Below are positions 53,682-64,000 of a DNA stretch of 64,000 nucleotides, in pieces. Both the position numbers and the translations under genes were made by a program. Position 1 is the first letter of the stretch. Each line of letters opens with the position of its first letter. Source of the stretch: Geotrypetes seraphini (lineage: Eukaryota; Chordata; Amphibia; Gymnophiona; Dermophiidae); contig NC_047087.1 of the NCBI RefSeq assembly GCF_902459505.1, positions 309,296,882 to 309,360,881 of the forward strand, given 5' to 3'. The notes under the pieces are model-generated. The model saw nothing but the letters and a program-made list of their open reading frames with translations. It did no database searches and was not told the origin of the DNA.

Positions 53682-54418
53682 TACCGTATTTCCCCATGTA
53701 TAGGCTGCAAAAAATACCTATATGAGTTTAAAAACTGGTAGATAAGCTGCCCCATTGTATTAGCCGCGGCTTATCTACCAGTAACTTGGGTGGCCTATAC
53801 AAGTTTTAAAAATCATCCCCCCCACCTTACCTCCCTTGCTGGATGACCTGAATCGCTGCCGCCTCAAATCACGGCCAGCGGTGCAGGGCAGGAGAGATCT
53901 TTTTGATCTCCATCCCGGCCCCGCACTGCTTCTTCCTGCGTGCCGATGCTGTCAGTTCAGTTCTCGCGTGACTTTCATTTTTTGTTGTTGTTGTATGGCT
54001 AATCCTTTACTGATTTCTGTGAAGCTTTGGTGCTATGAATGTAGCTTGTGGTGTTTTCATTCAGAGTCCAGCTAGTGGGAGGGAGGGGTAAAGCATAGAG
54101 CAGTTTTTCTGCTTTTTATATTGCCTGCCAGTTATTTCTGGAAGTATTTTATTCATATCTTCCAAATCAAAATCCCAGAACTGAACTGACGACATCGATG
54201 CGCGGGGCTGGGATGGAGATCGAAAAGATCTGTCCTGCCCTGCACCGCTGGCTGCGATTCGAGGCGGCAGCAATTCAGGCCGATCAATGAGGGAGGTAAG
54301 GTGGGGGGATGATTTTTAAAACTTGTATAGGCCACCCCAGTTTTGCAAGCTGCACCCACTGGGTTGGCTTGCAAAACCCATATATAGACCGCGGCCTATA
54401 TATACTTGTATTTTAAAT
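53682..54418. mobile_element. Palindromic DNA transposon with captured intron sequence
   Basis: The left arm (TACCGTATTTCCCCATGTAT, then ACAAGTTTTAAAAATCATCC, CGCTGCCGCCTCAAATCACG) is answered by the right arm (CGATTCGAGGCGGCAGCAAT, GATGATTTTTAAAACTTGTA). The innermost arms are GTCAGTTCAGTT (53951) and AACTGAACTGAC (54179). Between them lie 10 residual bases and the 207-bp copy of 51084-51290. The right tip is decayed. No transposase. Confidence 0.85.
53973..54179 (+). repeat. Captured copy of TCF7L2 intron 3 sequence
   Basis: 205 of 207 bases identical to 51084-51290 (differences at 54039 and 54149), same strand, offset 2889. It occupies the loop of the palindromic transposon. Confidence 0.95.
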
Positions 54419-54786
54419 AACATCATGCTGAGAGTTCAGATGCAACAACTTTTTAATATTGCACATTTTATAAGTAGTGTATGGTAAAACTTGGAATGGT
54501 GTCTGCTGCCAGAGAGTATGTAGGAAGCAGTTTTATAGAATTTCTCTTGGAATTTCATTGATGCGCTTCAGGATTGACTTGGGAAGGGGGTGAGGTAGGT
54601 AGGGTAGAAGAAGGCGAATAACTTTATTCTCTTCAGCATAATGGGTTAGAGCATTGGAGATATTCTTGGCTTGTGAAAGAAAATTGGCTATTTGGCATAG
54701 TAGACTTGTGTTTAGAGAAAGTGCTGCCAACTTTTTAGAGGCCTGTGAACTTTGTATGAGGAACGGTTATATGGCTAAGAAAGTTG
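54419..54786. other. No gene recognised
   Basis: Intron sequence. A 65-codon - strand frame (54533-54730) has no family resemblance I can name. Confidence 0.35.
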
Positions 54787-54908
54787 TATCAGCAAATAAT
54801 ACAGTGAGCCCTATTACAAAGTATTATGCGATTACATAATACTTTGTAATAGGGATCACTGTACCACATAATATTTTGTAATAGGGCTCACTGTATTATT
54901 TGCTGATA
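54787..54908. repeat. Nested inverted repeat with inverted flank
   Basis: TATCAGCAAATAATACAGTG at the left is answered by CACTGTATTATTTGCTGATA at the right. In between, CAGTGAGCCCTATTACAAAG appears once forward and twice inverted. The core looks like a very small pogo-type MITE (TA-CAGTGAGCCC), but 13 bp of its flank is inverted-duplicated too. Confidence 0.85.
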
Positions 54909-55424
54909 TGTTCACCTTTTAATTTCTACATTCAAAACAAAAGTTTTTTTTCCCCCCAAACATTATTTTTGATTTGACTAAAAGCTGTATGCCTTAAGAG
55001 CTTTTTGGGCTTGAAGTGAATTCCTAGTTGGGAGTTGTAAAGTGGAAGGAGACTTGGGGAGTTTTGTAGTGGTTTTTATTGGATGTCTCTTCAAAATGAT
55101 GCTAACCCTCCAAATTCCAGTTGCCTAAGTATAAATACATGTACTGGCAGAGAGAACGTAGACATGAACCTTAAAGACAGTGGTGGTTGCTTCTCTTACT
55201 CCAATCTCTTATTTGACATCTATTTGGTGTTAGGCGCTTATCTTTTGTAGAATGGCACCTAAGAGAGATCCCAATTTTTTGCTATTTTTTTTTCCAATAT
55301 GAGCTTGTTAAAGCTCACAATTGAAGTCAATTTACTAATTAAGCTAGGTGCCTATTTGTTAGGCACCTCTTATAGAATTTCCCCATACTGTTAACAGGAT
55401 ACTCCTTGTAAAGTCATTGGTCCA
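54909..55424. other. No gene; short CCTAA-type piece
   Basis: 55240-55400 has TGGCACCTAAGAGAG and GGCACCTCTTATAGAA, a piece of the palindromic family. The rest is unassigned intron. Confidence 0.4.
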
Positions 55425-56600
55425 GATTCACTAAAGATAGCAATTCAATTGCTGTTGGCCGATTCCTGGGCGATTTTGAAACAGCGATTGACTCACTATC
55501 TTTTTTGCATGCAAATCATTTGCACGGAGAGCAGTTGAGTCAGGCAGCCCTGACAGTAGTGACAGGAGAAGCAGCCTCCTGTCACTGCTGTTGGGGCTTC
55601 TGCCGTTTTTTTTAATGGAACAGATATTTTGCGTGTATTACACAGGCAAAATATCTGGCCAATTAAAAAACCCAAAAACTCCCTTACACCCCCCCAAAAA
55701 AATGCCCGCTGCCGCCAGCAAATGGCAGGAGGGATGTAGACTCCCTCCTGCCACCAGACATGGGCGAACGCACCAACCCCCTCCCCCTCCCCAGTACCTG
55801 TAAATGTTGGGAGAAGGAGTGGTGCTCAGTCCCAACTGCTCCATAGGCCTCCATTCTTTGGGAGTAGGAGGAACTATAAAGTCCTCCTGCTCTGGGGCCT
55901 AAGGCTCTGATTGCTTTAGGTGCCCTGGGCTCCTCTGTCAATCAGAGACTTCCCAAGGGAGGGGCCTGCAGCGCCTGAGCCAATCGGGGCTTTAGGCCCC
56001 TCCCCGCGTATCACATGATGCACCGGGGTGGAGCCTAAGACCAGCATTGTATCATGGGCCTGGCGAGGAGCAGGAGGACTTTGCGGTTCCTCCTGCTTCC
56101 GAAGACTGAAGGCCTACAGAGCAGGAGGGACTGAGCACCTCTCCTGCTCCCAGTGTTTACAGGTACGAGGGAGGGTGCTGGGGTTCAGTGGCAGGAGGGA
56201 GTTGGCATCCTGTTCTGTCGTTTGTTTTTGTGGGGATGGGGAGTCGGGAGTCAGCATGATGGCAAGAGGGAATGGGCATCTCTCCTGCCATATTTTTAAA
56301 CGGCGTGGTGGTGGGATCGTTGGGTGGCAGGAGGGAGTCTGCATCCCTCCTGCCATTTGTGTGTGTGGGGAGGGACTGTGTTTTTTTGACAGGTCTGCCT
56401 GTCTTTTTTATTATTATTATTTTTTTTTATGGGGCAGATATTTTGCATGTGTAACGCATGCAAAATATCTGTGCCATGGAAAAAAATGAATAAAAAAAAG
56501 ACAGGCAGACCTGTCAACCCCCCCCCCCCCACACACACACACAAATGGCAGGAGGGATGCTGACTCCCTCCTGTCACCCAACGATCCCCCTCACACAAAT
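55425..56600. repeat. Complex palindromic DNA-transposon region
   Basis: Begins CCAGATTCACTAAAGATAGC. Several inverted units: GCAAAATATCTGGCC against GGGCAGATATTTTGCATG, and GGCAGGAGGGATGTAGACTC against GAGTCTGCATCCCTCCTGCC, the latter repeated at about 56540-56580. Likely a non-autonomous element with internal duplications, or two nested ones. Many 60-150-codon frames here are by-products of the repeats. Confidence 0.6.
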
Positions 56601-57338
56601 ACCAGGAGGAATAATTTTGGAATGTTTAAGTCAGCCCTTCATGCATTGCCCAGATTACTCATTTTAATATTAACAACCTCGTAATACATTTACATAGAAG
56701 CACGTAAAAAACCCGTACAGAACCATTATGTACATCGGAAGCTAAAATCTTCACTAAATTGGTTAGAACTGATTTAATGTTGATCGTTAAAGGCACAGTA
56801 AGTTTAGAACATTGGGGCCTTGGTTTATTTAGGTGCAGGTACACTAAAGTTAATGTGGTAACCTACAAATTGGTGTACATTTTAAAACTTTAAAAAACAT
56901 TGTAGGATAATCAACTCAAGTCAGACAGTGAAATTTGCAAGGAGAAAAAAAATGTAAAGTTTGGCTTTTTAATTGTTCACATTTCCCTAGTTTTCAGTGC
57001 AGAAGGTTGCCTTACAGTCCTTTTTTTAGAAGTTAATAAATTCCCTAATTCATGCCATCAGCCAAGAGACATATGCTATGTAGACCTTCACAATGTCCAT
57101 TTTTCAGAAATAGGCAAGTTTCCCCAGTAGTACCTGCAGCTTGTGGATGGAAGGGGGGAAGGGAACGAACAGAGGCGTGGGATCTGCAAATGCAGGCACA
57201 GCAAAATGAACAGCAGACCACCAAATCTAAAGGAGAGTGCAAGCACTAATAACACAAGTAAAATACAGTGCTTCTCTTGACCACGCTTCTCTCAGAAGCA
57301 AACTAGAGGGTAAATAAACAACATACTTCATTCTAGAG
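56601..57338. other. No gene recognised
   Basis: Intron sequence without repeats that I recognise. Confidence 0.35.
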
Positions 57339-57532
57339 CAGTGATTCTCAACCCTGTCCTGGGGGACCCCCAGCCAGTGGGGTTTTCAAGATATCCCTAA
57401 TGAATATGCATAAGACATATTTGCATGCCTGTCTCCTCCATTATATGCTAATCTCTCTCATACATATTCATTAGGTATATCCTGAAAACCCAACTGGCTG
57501 GGGATCCCCTAGGATAGGGTTGAGAACCACTG
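57339..57532. mobile_element. hAT-type foldback MITE
   Basis: CAGTGATTCTCAACCCTGTC to AGGGTTGAGAACCACTG, target duplication TTCTAGAG/CTCTAGAG (7 of 8). Same family as 34534 and 43062. Confidence 0.93.
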
Positions 57533-57540
57533 CTCTAGAG

Positions 57541-58229
57541 TTAATAATGGTTGAAATAGCCTTGAAGCCATAACCGCAGGTCTGTTATTTCAGGAGCCTA
57601 TTTTGACACAGGACAAGGTAGTAGTAACTTCACAGGTTGTAAGCTGAGTCCACCATGTCCTCGCTAGGGTCTCTTGAGGGGGGGGGGAGTGATTCAAATG
57701 TTCAAGGCTTCAAACCAGTGAGCAGGGCTTTTTGCTCTAACAGAACAAATCTGTCCTCTGGAGGAGTCTTTAAGAACCAGAACAATGCTTCCTTTTTATG
57801 AGGTTAATGACAGCTGTCATTCAGATGTTTCCTTGAGCCAGAGTTAACATGAGTTAGCATAGTCCACTTGAACAGTGAAAGCTGCTTAGGACAGATTTGC
57901 TGCAATGCATTCAGCTGTCTCTGAGCGCAAGGAGTTGTCTTTCTTGGTGGCTTTGCCAAGGGAGCTTGGAGAAGGAGCATTCTTTTTGAAGAAATAGAAT
58001 TTTTAACTTTATAAATGGAAGCCTGTATAGGGGCAAGTGGCAGCCCTGCAAAAATTCTGGTTCATAGTCTGGTCCTGAGGAGCGTGGGGGGAGATCTTTT
58101 TTTGCCAACAATTTTTTTGCTGGTTGGTTGAGAGTGCCGGTTAACTGAGAGTCTATGTAATAGTAGAGGATTTGCAAAAATATCTTCTGTTGAAAAACAT
58201 CTATTTGTCCAATTACCCTATATACCGCT
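57541..58229. other. No gene recognised
   Basis: Intron sequence with a G-run at 57679-57687. A 126-codon - strand frame (57911-58291) overlaps a CR1 piece and is not supported. Confidence 0.35.
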
Positions 58230-58439
58230 GTAGTCACTATAGTTGTACTGAGGCCCCACTTAAGAGTGGTGTGTCCAGTTTTGGAGGCCATATCTCTATA
58301 AGGATGTAAAAAGACTGAGGTGGTTCAGAGGAAGGTAATGACAAAAATGGTATAGGGTTTATGCCATAAGACAAATGAGACTGGAAGACTTGAAGATGCT
58401 AGAAAAAAGAAGGGAGAGAGGTGATATTATACAGACTTT
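58230..58439 (+). mobile_element. CR1-like LINE fragment
   Basis: Decayed + frame: GVSSFGGHISIRM, then EEGNDKNGIG, and KKREREVIL-like, recalling the LEYCVQFW-VQRRATK-LEKRRLRGDM series. Cut off by the next CR1 at 58440. Confidence 0.65.
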
Positions 58440-58737
58440 TGAGAACATAAGATTTGCCGCTGCTGGATCCATCGTGCCCAGCAGTTTGCTCACGCGGGCG
58501 GCCCTTAGGTCAAAGACTAGTGCCCTAGTTGAATCTAGCCTTATGTTATGTTCCAACCTTGTCTTGAATCCCTGAAGGGTGCTTTCTCCTATAACAGCCT
58601 CCGGAAGAGCGTTCCAGATTTCTACTACTCTCTGGGTGAAGAAAAATTTCCTTACGTTTGTGTGGAATCTTTTCCTTTCTAACTTTAGCAAGTGCCCTCT
58701 TGTTCTTTTCACCTTGGAGAGGGTGAACAACCTCTCT
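58440..58737 (-). mobile_element. CR1 LINE 3' end, cut by the DIRS
   Basis: - strand: KVKRTRGHLLKLERKRFHTN, FFTQRVVEIWNALPEAVIGE, STLQGFKTRLEHN, then the 3' tail ending at 58440 (GAGAACATAAGATTTGCCGC on +). The upstream part is missing because the DIRS is inserted at 58738. Confidence 0.9.
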
Positions 58738-58905
58738 TTATCCCAGGACAAGCAGGCAGGTATTCTCACTAGTGGGTGATGTCATCCGACAGAGCCCCGA
58801 TACGGACATCTTGCAAGCATGTCTTGCTTGAAGAAACTCAGAAGTTTCGAGATGCCCGCACCGCGCATGCGCCAGTGCCTTCCCGCCCGATGCACCGGGC
58901 GTGTC
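58738..58905 (+). repeat. DIRS left terminal repeat
   Basis: TTATCCCAGGACAAGCAGGC, then GTGGGTGATGTCATCCGACA and GCACCGCGCATGCGCCAGTG. Matches the left arm of the element at 19552-19790. DIRS elements carry inverted ends and no direct LTRs. Confidence 0.85.
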
Positions 58906-59142
58906 TCCTCAGTTCTTTTTCTTCCGCGGAGCTGAGAAGTCTATCTTCAATTTGCGCCCATTGAATCTCTTTTTTGCCTTCTTTTTTGCCGCGGGTTGAG
59001 TTCTTTTGGCTCTCCTGTGCATTTATTTCTTTCTTTGATTTCTTTTTTCAAAAAAAAAAAAAAAATTTTTCCTTCCGATACCGGGTCGGCTGCGTGGCTG
59101 GGGCCCCGCGCCTTTGACCTTGCGGCGGAGCTTTTCCGGCCT

Positions 59143-61361
59143 ATGTCCCGGCCGATTACCGGTTTTAAAAAGTGTAGCAAGTGCCAGCGCGCGATTTCGC
59201 TCACGGACCCTCATCGACGCTGCTTACAGTGTCTGGGACCGGATCACTTCCCGAAATCGTGCCGGCCTTGCTCCACTCTGATGGCGAGAGCGTTTAAGCG
59301 TCGCTGTCTGCTGTGGGAGTCCATGTTCAAGATGGAAGCTTCATCGGATCCTGCAGCTTCGACATCGACATCGACGGGTGCTTCAACTCCTTCAACGAAG
59401 CCCTCTGCCTCCCCGGCTGCTTCGGGCCTCCTGAAACCGGCATCGTTCACACCGGTTTCGGCCCCGACTTCGGCGCCGGTGCCTTCATCCGTCTCCTCGG
59501 AGCAGGTATCGACCCCGACAGTTCCACCAGTGGTGCTCAAGGTGCCGAAGACTGGCAAGCAGAAGCACGCAGCACCCATGGAGCGCGGAGACCGTGCGGA
59601 AGGGCCCCCTTTTGGTGCGGATCCTTCCATATTGGCTTCGTTGCGGTCCATCCTGGAGGCTCAGTTCGTGGAGCTCATGCAGACCATGGGGCCTCGGCTG
59701 ATTGCCACCATCCAGGGTGACCTTCCAGCTTCGGCTTCGAGGGGCGGACAGCCCCCTCCTCCTCGCCGCACGACCTCGTTGCTCGGCGAGGAGGAGCGGC
59801 GAGCGGTGTCCGGGTCCTCGAGGAGGTCCTCCATTAGCGCTGTACCTCCTTTGGAACCGATTCCCTCAAGGAGGGCCTCCCTTAGTTATATGCCTCCCTT
59901 GGAGCCCATCCCCTCGAGGAAAGCCTCGTTTAGTGACCTGCCTCCCTTGGAACCGATTACTCTGCCCCATGACTCAGTATGGCGTCCACCTTCGGGGCCA
60001 CCCAGTCCTGGGTATAGCAGGAAGCAGGACGAGTTCTTCCGAACCCCCTATCAAACCTAGGCGTCGTCGGGGGAGGCGCCGACTCTGCCGCCTCTGCGAT
60101 CGACGGCATCGAGTCCCATCTGCTCCTTGGAGGCGTCTGACCCAGTTTCTCACAGACGGGCTCGATCCCCTTCCAGGCATCGGGAGGGGCATCGCTCCAG
60201 ACATTCTTCGAAGCATTCCTCTCGACACTCGACCGTCTCGCCTCAGAAGAAATTGCCTCGGTTGGGGTATGCTGCTTCGACTGGGTCTCCTCCTCCGGGC
60301 CCGGTGTTCGAGGACACCAAGGTTTTCTACTCGTCCTGTTGCTCGCAGGCCTCTCTGGAGCCTGAAGCCTCTTCTTCTTCTAGTCCGTCTCGCAGACCGG
60401 CGACGGCGGACCAACTGTCCTTTTCATCGTTCCTCAGGCAGATGGCGGATGACATGGACATTACTCTCGATGCTGGGTCTCGATATTCCAAGGAGTACCT
60501 CGATACCGTGCACTTGCCTCGTCCTCCAGCAGAGTCTTTGCGGCTTCCCCTGCACAAGCTCCTCGACCAGACCTTCATGCGAAGCTTTGAGTCTCCTTAC
60601 TCTATCCCGGCGGTCCCTGGCAAATTAGATGCGCGGTACCGCACGGTGCATCATAAGGGCTTCGAGGTCCTCAGCTTTCTCACCAGTCCCTCCTGGTCGA
60701 ATCCTCGCTCAAGCGGTCTCATCCTGGCCAGGTCTATGCTTCAGTGCCTCCGGGCCGCGAGGGCAGAACCATGGATAAGTTTGGTCGACGCATCTATCAG
60801 AATTCGATGATGGCGTCTCGAGTCCTGAATTACAATTTCCACTTTGCAGCCTACTTGGAATTTTTTCTACCTGTGCTTCAGAAGTTCACACCATACATCG
60901 AATCCCAGGCTAGGTTTGAGTTTGAAGAAGTGGTTGCTTCGCTGTCCCAGCTTCGGCTTCAGTTAATGCAATCTGCCTATGATGCGTTCGAGCTCTCCGC
61001 CCGAGCGGCGGCCTGCTCGGTGGCGATGCGCCGGTTGGCCTGGTTGCGGACCATTGATATGGACCCGAATCTTCAGGACCGCCTGGCGAACGTCCCGTGT
61101 GCTGGGGCGGATCTTTTTGACGAATCCATCGAGACTGTCACGAAGAAGTTGTCTGACCACGAAAAGTCCTTCCAATCTATCCTTCGGCCGAAGCCTAAGC
61201 CTCAGAAGTCTCGACCTTCTCGTCCGCCGTTGATTTATCAGAGGCGTTATCAGCCGAGGCAAACTCCTCCTGCGAGGCAACCGGCGAAGCGTCAGCCTCC
61301 CCAAAAGGGTCAGCCTAAGTCTCAATCGCCTGCTGTCCCTAAGACCACTCAGCCTTTTTGA
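59143..61361 (+). pseudogene. DIRS gag-like region
   Basis: Starts MSRPITGFKKCSKCQRAISL with a Cys/His-rich N-terminal segment (CSKCQ, CLQCLGPDHFPKSC) followed by Ser/Pro-rich sequence and, later, a basic tail. This order is usual for the first ORF of vertebrate DIRS elements. It is broken and should be read as a fossil. The upstream codons from 58996 precede the likely start. Confidence 0.75.
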
Positions 61362-61600
61362 CTGTCTCGTCGAGGGCATAACCAACCTCGCTCTGCCTCC
61401 CCTTGTTTTTCCCATCGGAGGGCGCCTCCATCATTTTTATCATCGCTGGGAGGCCTTAACAACCGACCTCTGGGTCCTTACTATCATCAAGGAAGGATAC
61501 TCTCTTCATTTCCATCGGGTCCCTCCGGACCACCCTCCAAGAGAGTATCCTTCCAACTTGACTCAGACCGCCCTTCTTCTCCAGGAAGCTCAGGCTTTGT

Positions 61601-63090
61601 TTGCTCTGGCTTCGTGCCGTGGAGCCGGTCCCGATGGACCAACTGAACCAGGGGTTTTACTCCCGGTACTTTCTTGTTCCGAAGAAGACGGGCGACCTGC
61701 GACCTATTTTGGACCTCAGGGCCCTCAACAAATTCCTAGTCAAGGAGAGGTTTCGCATGCTGACACTTGCTTCTCTCTACCCTCTCCTCGAGCAGAACGA
61801 CTGGTTATGCTCTCTGGATCTCAAGGAGGCCTACACTCACATTCCCATTCATCCGGCCTCCCGCAAGTTCCTCAGATTTCGGGTGGGACATCTACATCTG
61901 CAGTATCGAGTGCTTCCATTCGGCCTCTCCTCGTCTCCCAGAGTTTTCACGAAGTGTCTGGTGGTGGTGGCCGCTGCACTCCGGAACCAAGGTCTTCAGG
62001 TATTCCCCTACCTCGACAACTGGCTGATCAAGGCTCCCTCGGCCTCAGGGGTCACCTCAGCAACCCTGTCCACGATTCTGTTCCTGCAGAATTTGGGATT
62101 CGAGATCAACTTTCCCAAGTCTCATCTACAGCCGACCCAGTCTCTTCCCTTCATCGGGGCTGTCCTGGATACCGTACGTCTCAGAGCATTCCTTCCTCCT
62201 CAGCGCATGGATGCTCTCCTTCATCTCTGCCAGTCTGTGTCTTCTCGCCAGACCATCTCAGCGAGACACATGATGGTCCTCCTGGGCCACATGGCCTCTA
62301 CAGTTCATGTGACACCGTTCGCCAGACTCCATCTCAGAATTCCTCAGTGGACCCTGGCATCTCAGTGGACTCGACACATCACAGTCACTCCTGCTCTTCG
62401 GCAGTCTCTACTCTGGTGGATGACCTCTTCGAATCTATCCAGAGGTTTGCTGTTTCATTCTCCTCCCCACCAGAAGGTTCTCACAACCGATTCCTCGACC
62501 TATGCCTGGGGAGCACATCTGGATGGGCTTCGCACTCAGGGATTCTGGACCTGTGCGGACCAACTCCATCAAATCAATCTTCTGGAGCTCAGAGCCATCT
62601 TCAATGCTCTTCAAGCTTTTCAACATCTGCTTCACGACATGGTGGTCCTCATTCGCACCGACAATCAGGTCGCCATGTATTATGTCAACAAGCAGGGGGG
62701 CACGGGCTCGGCCTCCCTCTGCCAGGAAGCTCTCAGAGTCTGGGATTGGGCGGTTCACCACAACACCTTCCTCAAAGCTGTCTACATTCAGGGGAGGGAC
62801 AATGTCTTGGCGGACAAACTGAGTCGTCTTCTCCAGCCTCACGAATGGACCCTTCATTCCAAGCCCCTTCATCAGATCTTTGCTCAGTGGGGAACGCCTC
62901 AGATAGACCTCTTTGCGGCTCCCCACAATTTCAAGCTGCCTCAGTTTTGCTCCAGGATCTACGCTCCTCATCGCCTCGAGGCAGATGCTTTTCTGCTGGA
63001 TTGGGGGAATCGCTTTCTGTATGCGTTTCCGCTGTTCCCTCTCATTCAAAAGACTCTGCTCAAGCTGAAGTCCGACCATGCCACCATGAT
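61601..63090 (+). pseudogene. DIRS reverse transcriptase / RNase H region
   Basis: A frame of about 500 codons. RT blocks YFLVPKKTGDLRPILDLRAL, LCSLDLKEAYTHIPIHP and VLPFGLSSSPRVFTKCL; RNase H blocks TTDSSTYAWGAHLDG, LLELRAIFNAL, IRTDNQVAMYYVNKQGG and GRDNVLADKLSRL; then the region common to DIRS before the recombinase (IDLFAAPHNFKLPQFCSR). Known DIRS overlap RT/RNase H and recombinase frames. A LINE follows at 63094. Confidence 0.93.
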
Positions 63091-63093
63091 TCT

Positions 63094-63555
63094 TTTTTTT
63101 TTTTTTTTTTTTAGTTCAATGATTTTATTGAATATTATAAGAATTATAAACAGAAAGCAGTTCAAACACATAGAATCATAATAAAAATCATGTATCAAAT
63201 ATTCGTATCTACAATCGTTTGAATAGAACTAGATTAATGAAAAGGATCCAGAGTATCTGGAACTGCTTAGAAAAGGAACAGAAAAAGACAGAGAAGCAGG
63301 AGGGATAAGAGAAAGAGAGAGAAAGATAAAGGAAGAGAGAGAGAATGAGAAATAGAGAGAGATAGAGAGAGAGAGAGAGAGAGGCAGAAGTGTCTATAGA
63401 GCAGAACGAACATATGAATCTAAGAATGACCAAGGTGATTTGTTTCGTGTCAAGTTTGTGGAGGATCGAGAAAACAATTTCTTCTCATATGCATAAGATT
63501 CAAATTTGTGGTACATACTTAAAGAGTTCCACCAGAAGGTGTAGTCTAGCAATGA
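63094..63555 (-). mobile_element. L1-like LINE 3' end inserted in the DIRS
   Basis: On the - strand it ends TTCAATAAAATCATTGAACT plus a poly(A) (T-run on + at 63091-63112). A (GA)n tract lies at about 63300-63385. ATGATTC before and ATGATTT after may mark the target duplication. Same 3' end type as 12918 and 36036. Confidence 0.75.
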
Positions 63556-64000
63556 GGATGATTTCCAGGCAACCTTGGTTCTCCCTTCTACTTCAACTCA
63601 GCAGCAGGGAACCGTACCTACTTCCAGTGTTTCCTTCACTGCTTACTCAGCATCAGGGGTCTCTGCTTCATCCCAACCTGCAGTCTCTCCACCTGACAGC
63701 TTGGTTCCTCTCAACGTAACTCCGCACCAGTTTTCCCAGGCGGTGAGGGATGTCTTGGAGGCTTCCAGGAAGCCTGCTACTCATCAATGCTACTCCCAAA
63801 AATGGACTAGATTTTCTTCATGGTGTATTTCCAATTCTAAGGAGCCTCAGCGAGCCTCCCTATCCTCTGTTTTGGACTATCTTTTACATCTGTCTCAGTC
63901 TGGTCTCAAGTCGACATCTATACGAGTCTACCTGAGTGCTATTGCGGCTTTCCATCAGCCTCTACAAGGGAAACCTCTCTCTTCTCATCCTGTGGTTTCC
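63556..64000 (+). pseudogene. DIRS tyrosine recombinase region (partial)
   Basis: EASRKPATHQCYSQKWTRFS, LSSVLDYLLHLSQSGLKSTS and IRVYLSAIAAFHQPL match the N-terminal core-binding part of DIRS tyrosine recombinases. The catalytic part lies beyond the window. Confidence 0.8.

Larger units (their letters stand above)
47614..64000 (+). other. TCF7L2: TCF7L2 intron 3 (partial)
   Basis: Starts GTAAGT. No further TCF7L2 exon is visible to the window end (no YLQMKWPLLDV coding, no LHFQSG exon). The first 5.7 kb are repeat-poor; repeats begin at about 53.3 kb and end with a DIRS in the sense direction. In human the corresponding intron holds the type 2 diabetes-associated variant; I do not see that site here. 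Confidence 0.85.
58738..64000 (+). mobile_element. DIRS-type tyrosine-recombinase retroelement (right end outside window)
   Basis: Fossil of the DIRS group: left terminal repeat, gag-like region, reverse transcriptase with RNase H, and a tyrosine recombinase region that runs off the window. It has inserted in the sense direction in TCF7L2 intron 3, inside a CR1. It is broken by one LINE insertion (63094-63555) and by about two to three further disruptions in the gag-like part. Long stretches remain open, so it is fairly young. Its ends match the short element at 19552. Confidence 0.93.

Noticed and set aside
47614-64000. TCF7L2 exon 3a or exon 4
   Set aside because: No text like LHFQSGSTHY or YLQMKWPLLDV with splice sites was found; they must lie beyond the window.
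1-64000. CRISPR array or other prokaryotic feature
   Set aside because: The only short-spaced repeats are minisatellites and transposon arrays in vertebrate DNA.

Overview
The window is vertebrate nuclear DNA with one recognisable host gene: the 5' end of TCF7L2, the TCF/LEF transcription factor of the Wnt/beta-catenin pathway. It lies on the + strand: a CpG-rich promoter and 5' UTR (about 45.9-46.6 kb), coding exon 1 (46621-46809), exon 2 (47127-47196), exon 3 (47489-47613), then a long third intron that runs off the right edge. No exon 4 is visible. Almost everything else is transposable elements: CR1 and L2-like LINEs, a poly(A)-tailed L1-like LINE, tRNA-derived SINEs, many hAT-type elements with 8-bp target duplications, palindromic MITEs, pogo/Tigger and mariner relatives, Penelope-type terminal repeats with hammerhead ribozyme motifs, and a DIRS tyrosine-recombinase retroelement. 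This mixture (DIRS, CR1, Penelope and many hATs around a gene with spread-out introns) suggests a large-genome amphibian. A caecilian is my best guess, by inference only.

Layout. 0-43.9 kb: upstream intergenic DNA packed with nested repeats and no host exon that I can support. 43.9-53.3 kb: a repeat-poor stretch holding the TCF7L2 promoter, exons 1-3 and the start of intron 3. 53.3-58.7 kb: intron 3 with palindromic DNA transposons, one hAT and CR1 pieces. 58.7-64.0 kb: a sense-oriented DIRS element in intron 3, cut by the window end and carrying a LINE insertion.

Most notable observations. (1) A palindromic transposon at 53.7-54.4 kb carries at its centre a 207-bp, 205/207-identical copy of TCF7L2 intron 3 DNA from 2.9 kb upstream. 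(2) There are hammerhead ribozyme motifs in Penelope-like terminal repeats, the clearest on the - strand at 25277-25325. (3) A short element at 19.55-19.79 kb consists of little more than DIRS ends. (4) Two hAT elements inserted side by side with target duplications that overlap by one base. (5) A sequence module is shared by a CR1 tail, a SINE-linked composite and a 105-bp tandem array inside a hAT. (6) Thirteen hAT insertions share a target preference with central TA.

Exons 1-3 would encode the beta-catenin-binding N-terminus of TCF7L2 and the start of the following region. The repeats show the history of the locus; none is a working gene as far as can be seen, although the DIRS retains long open frames.
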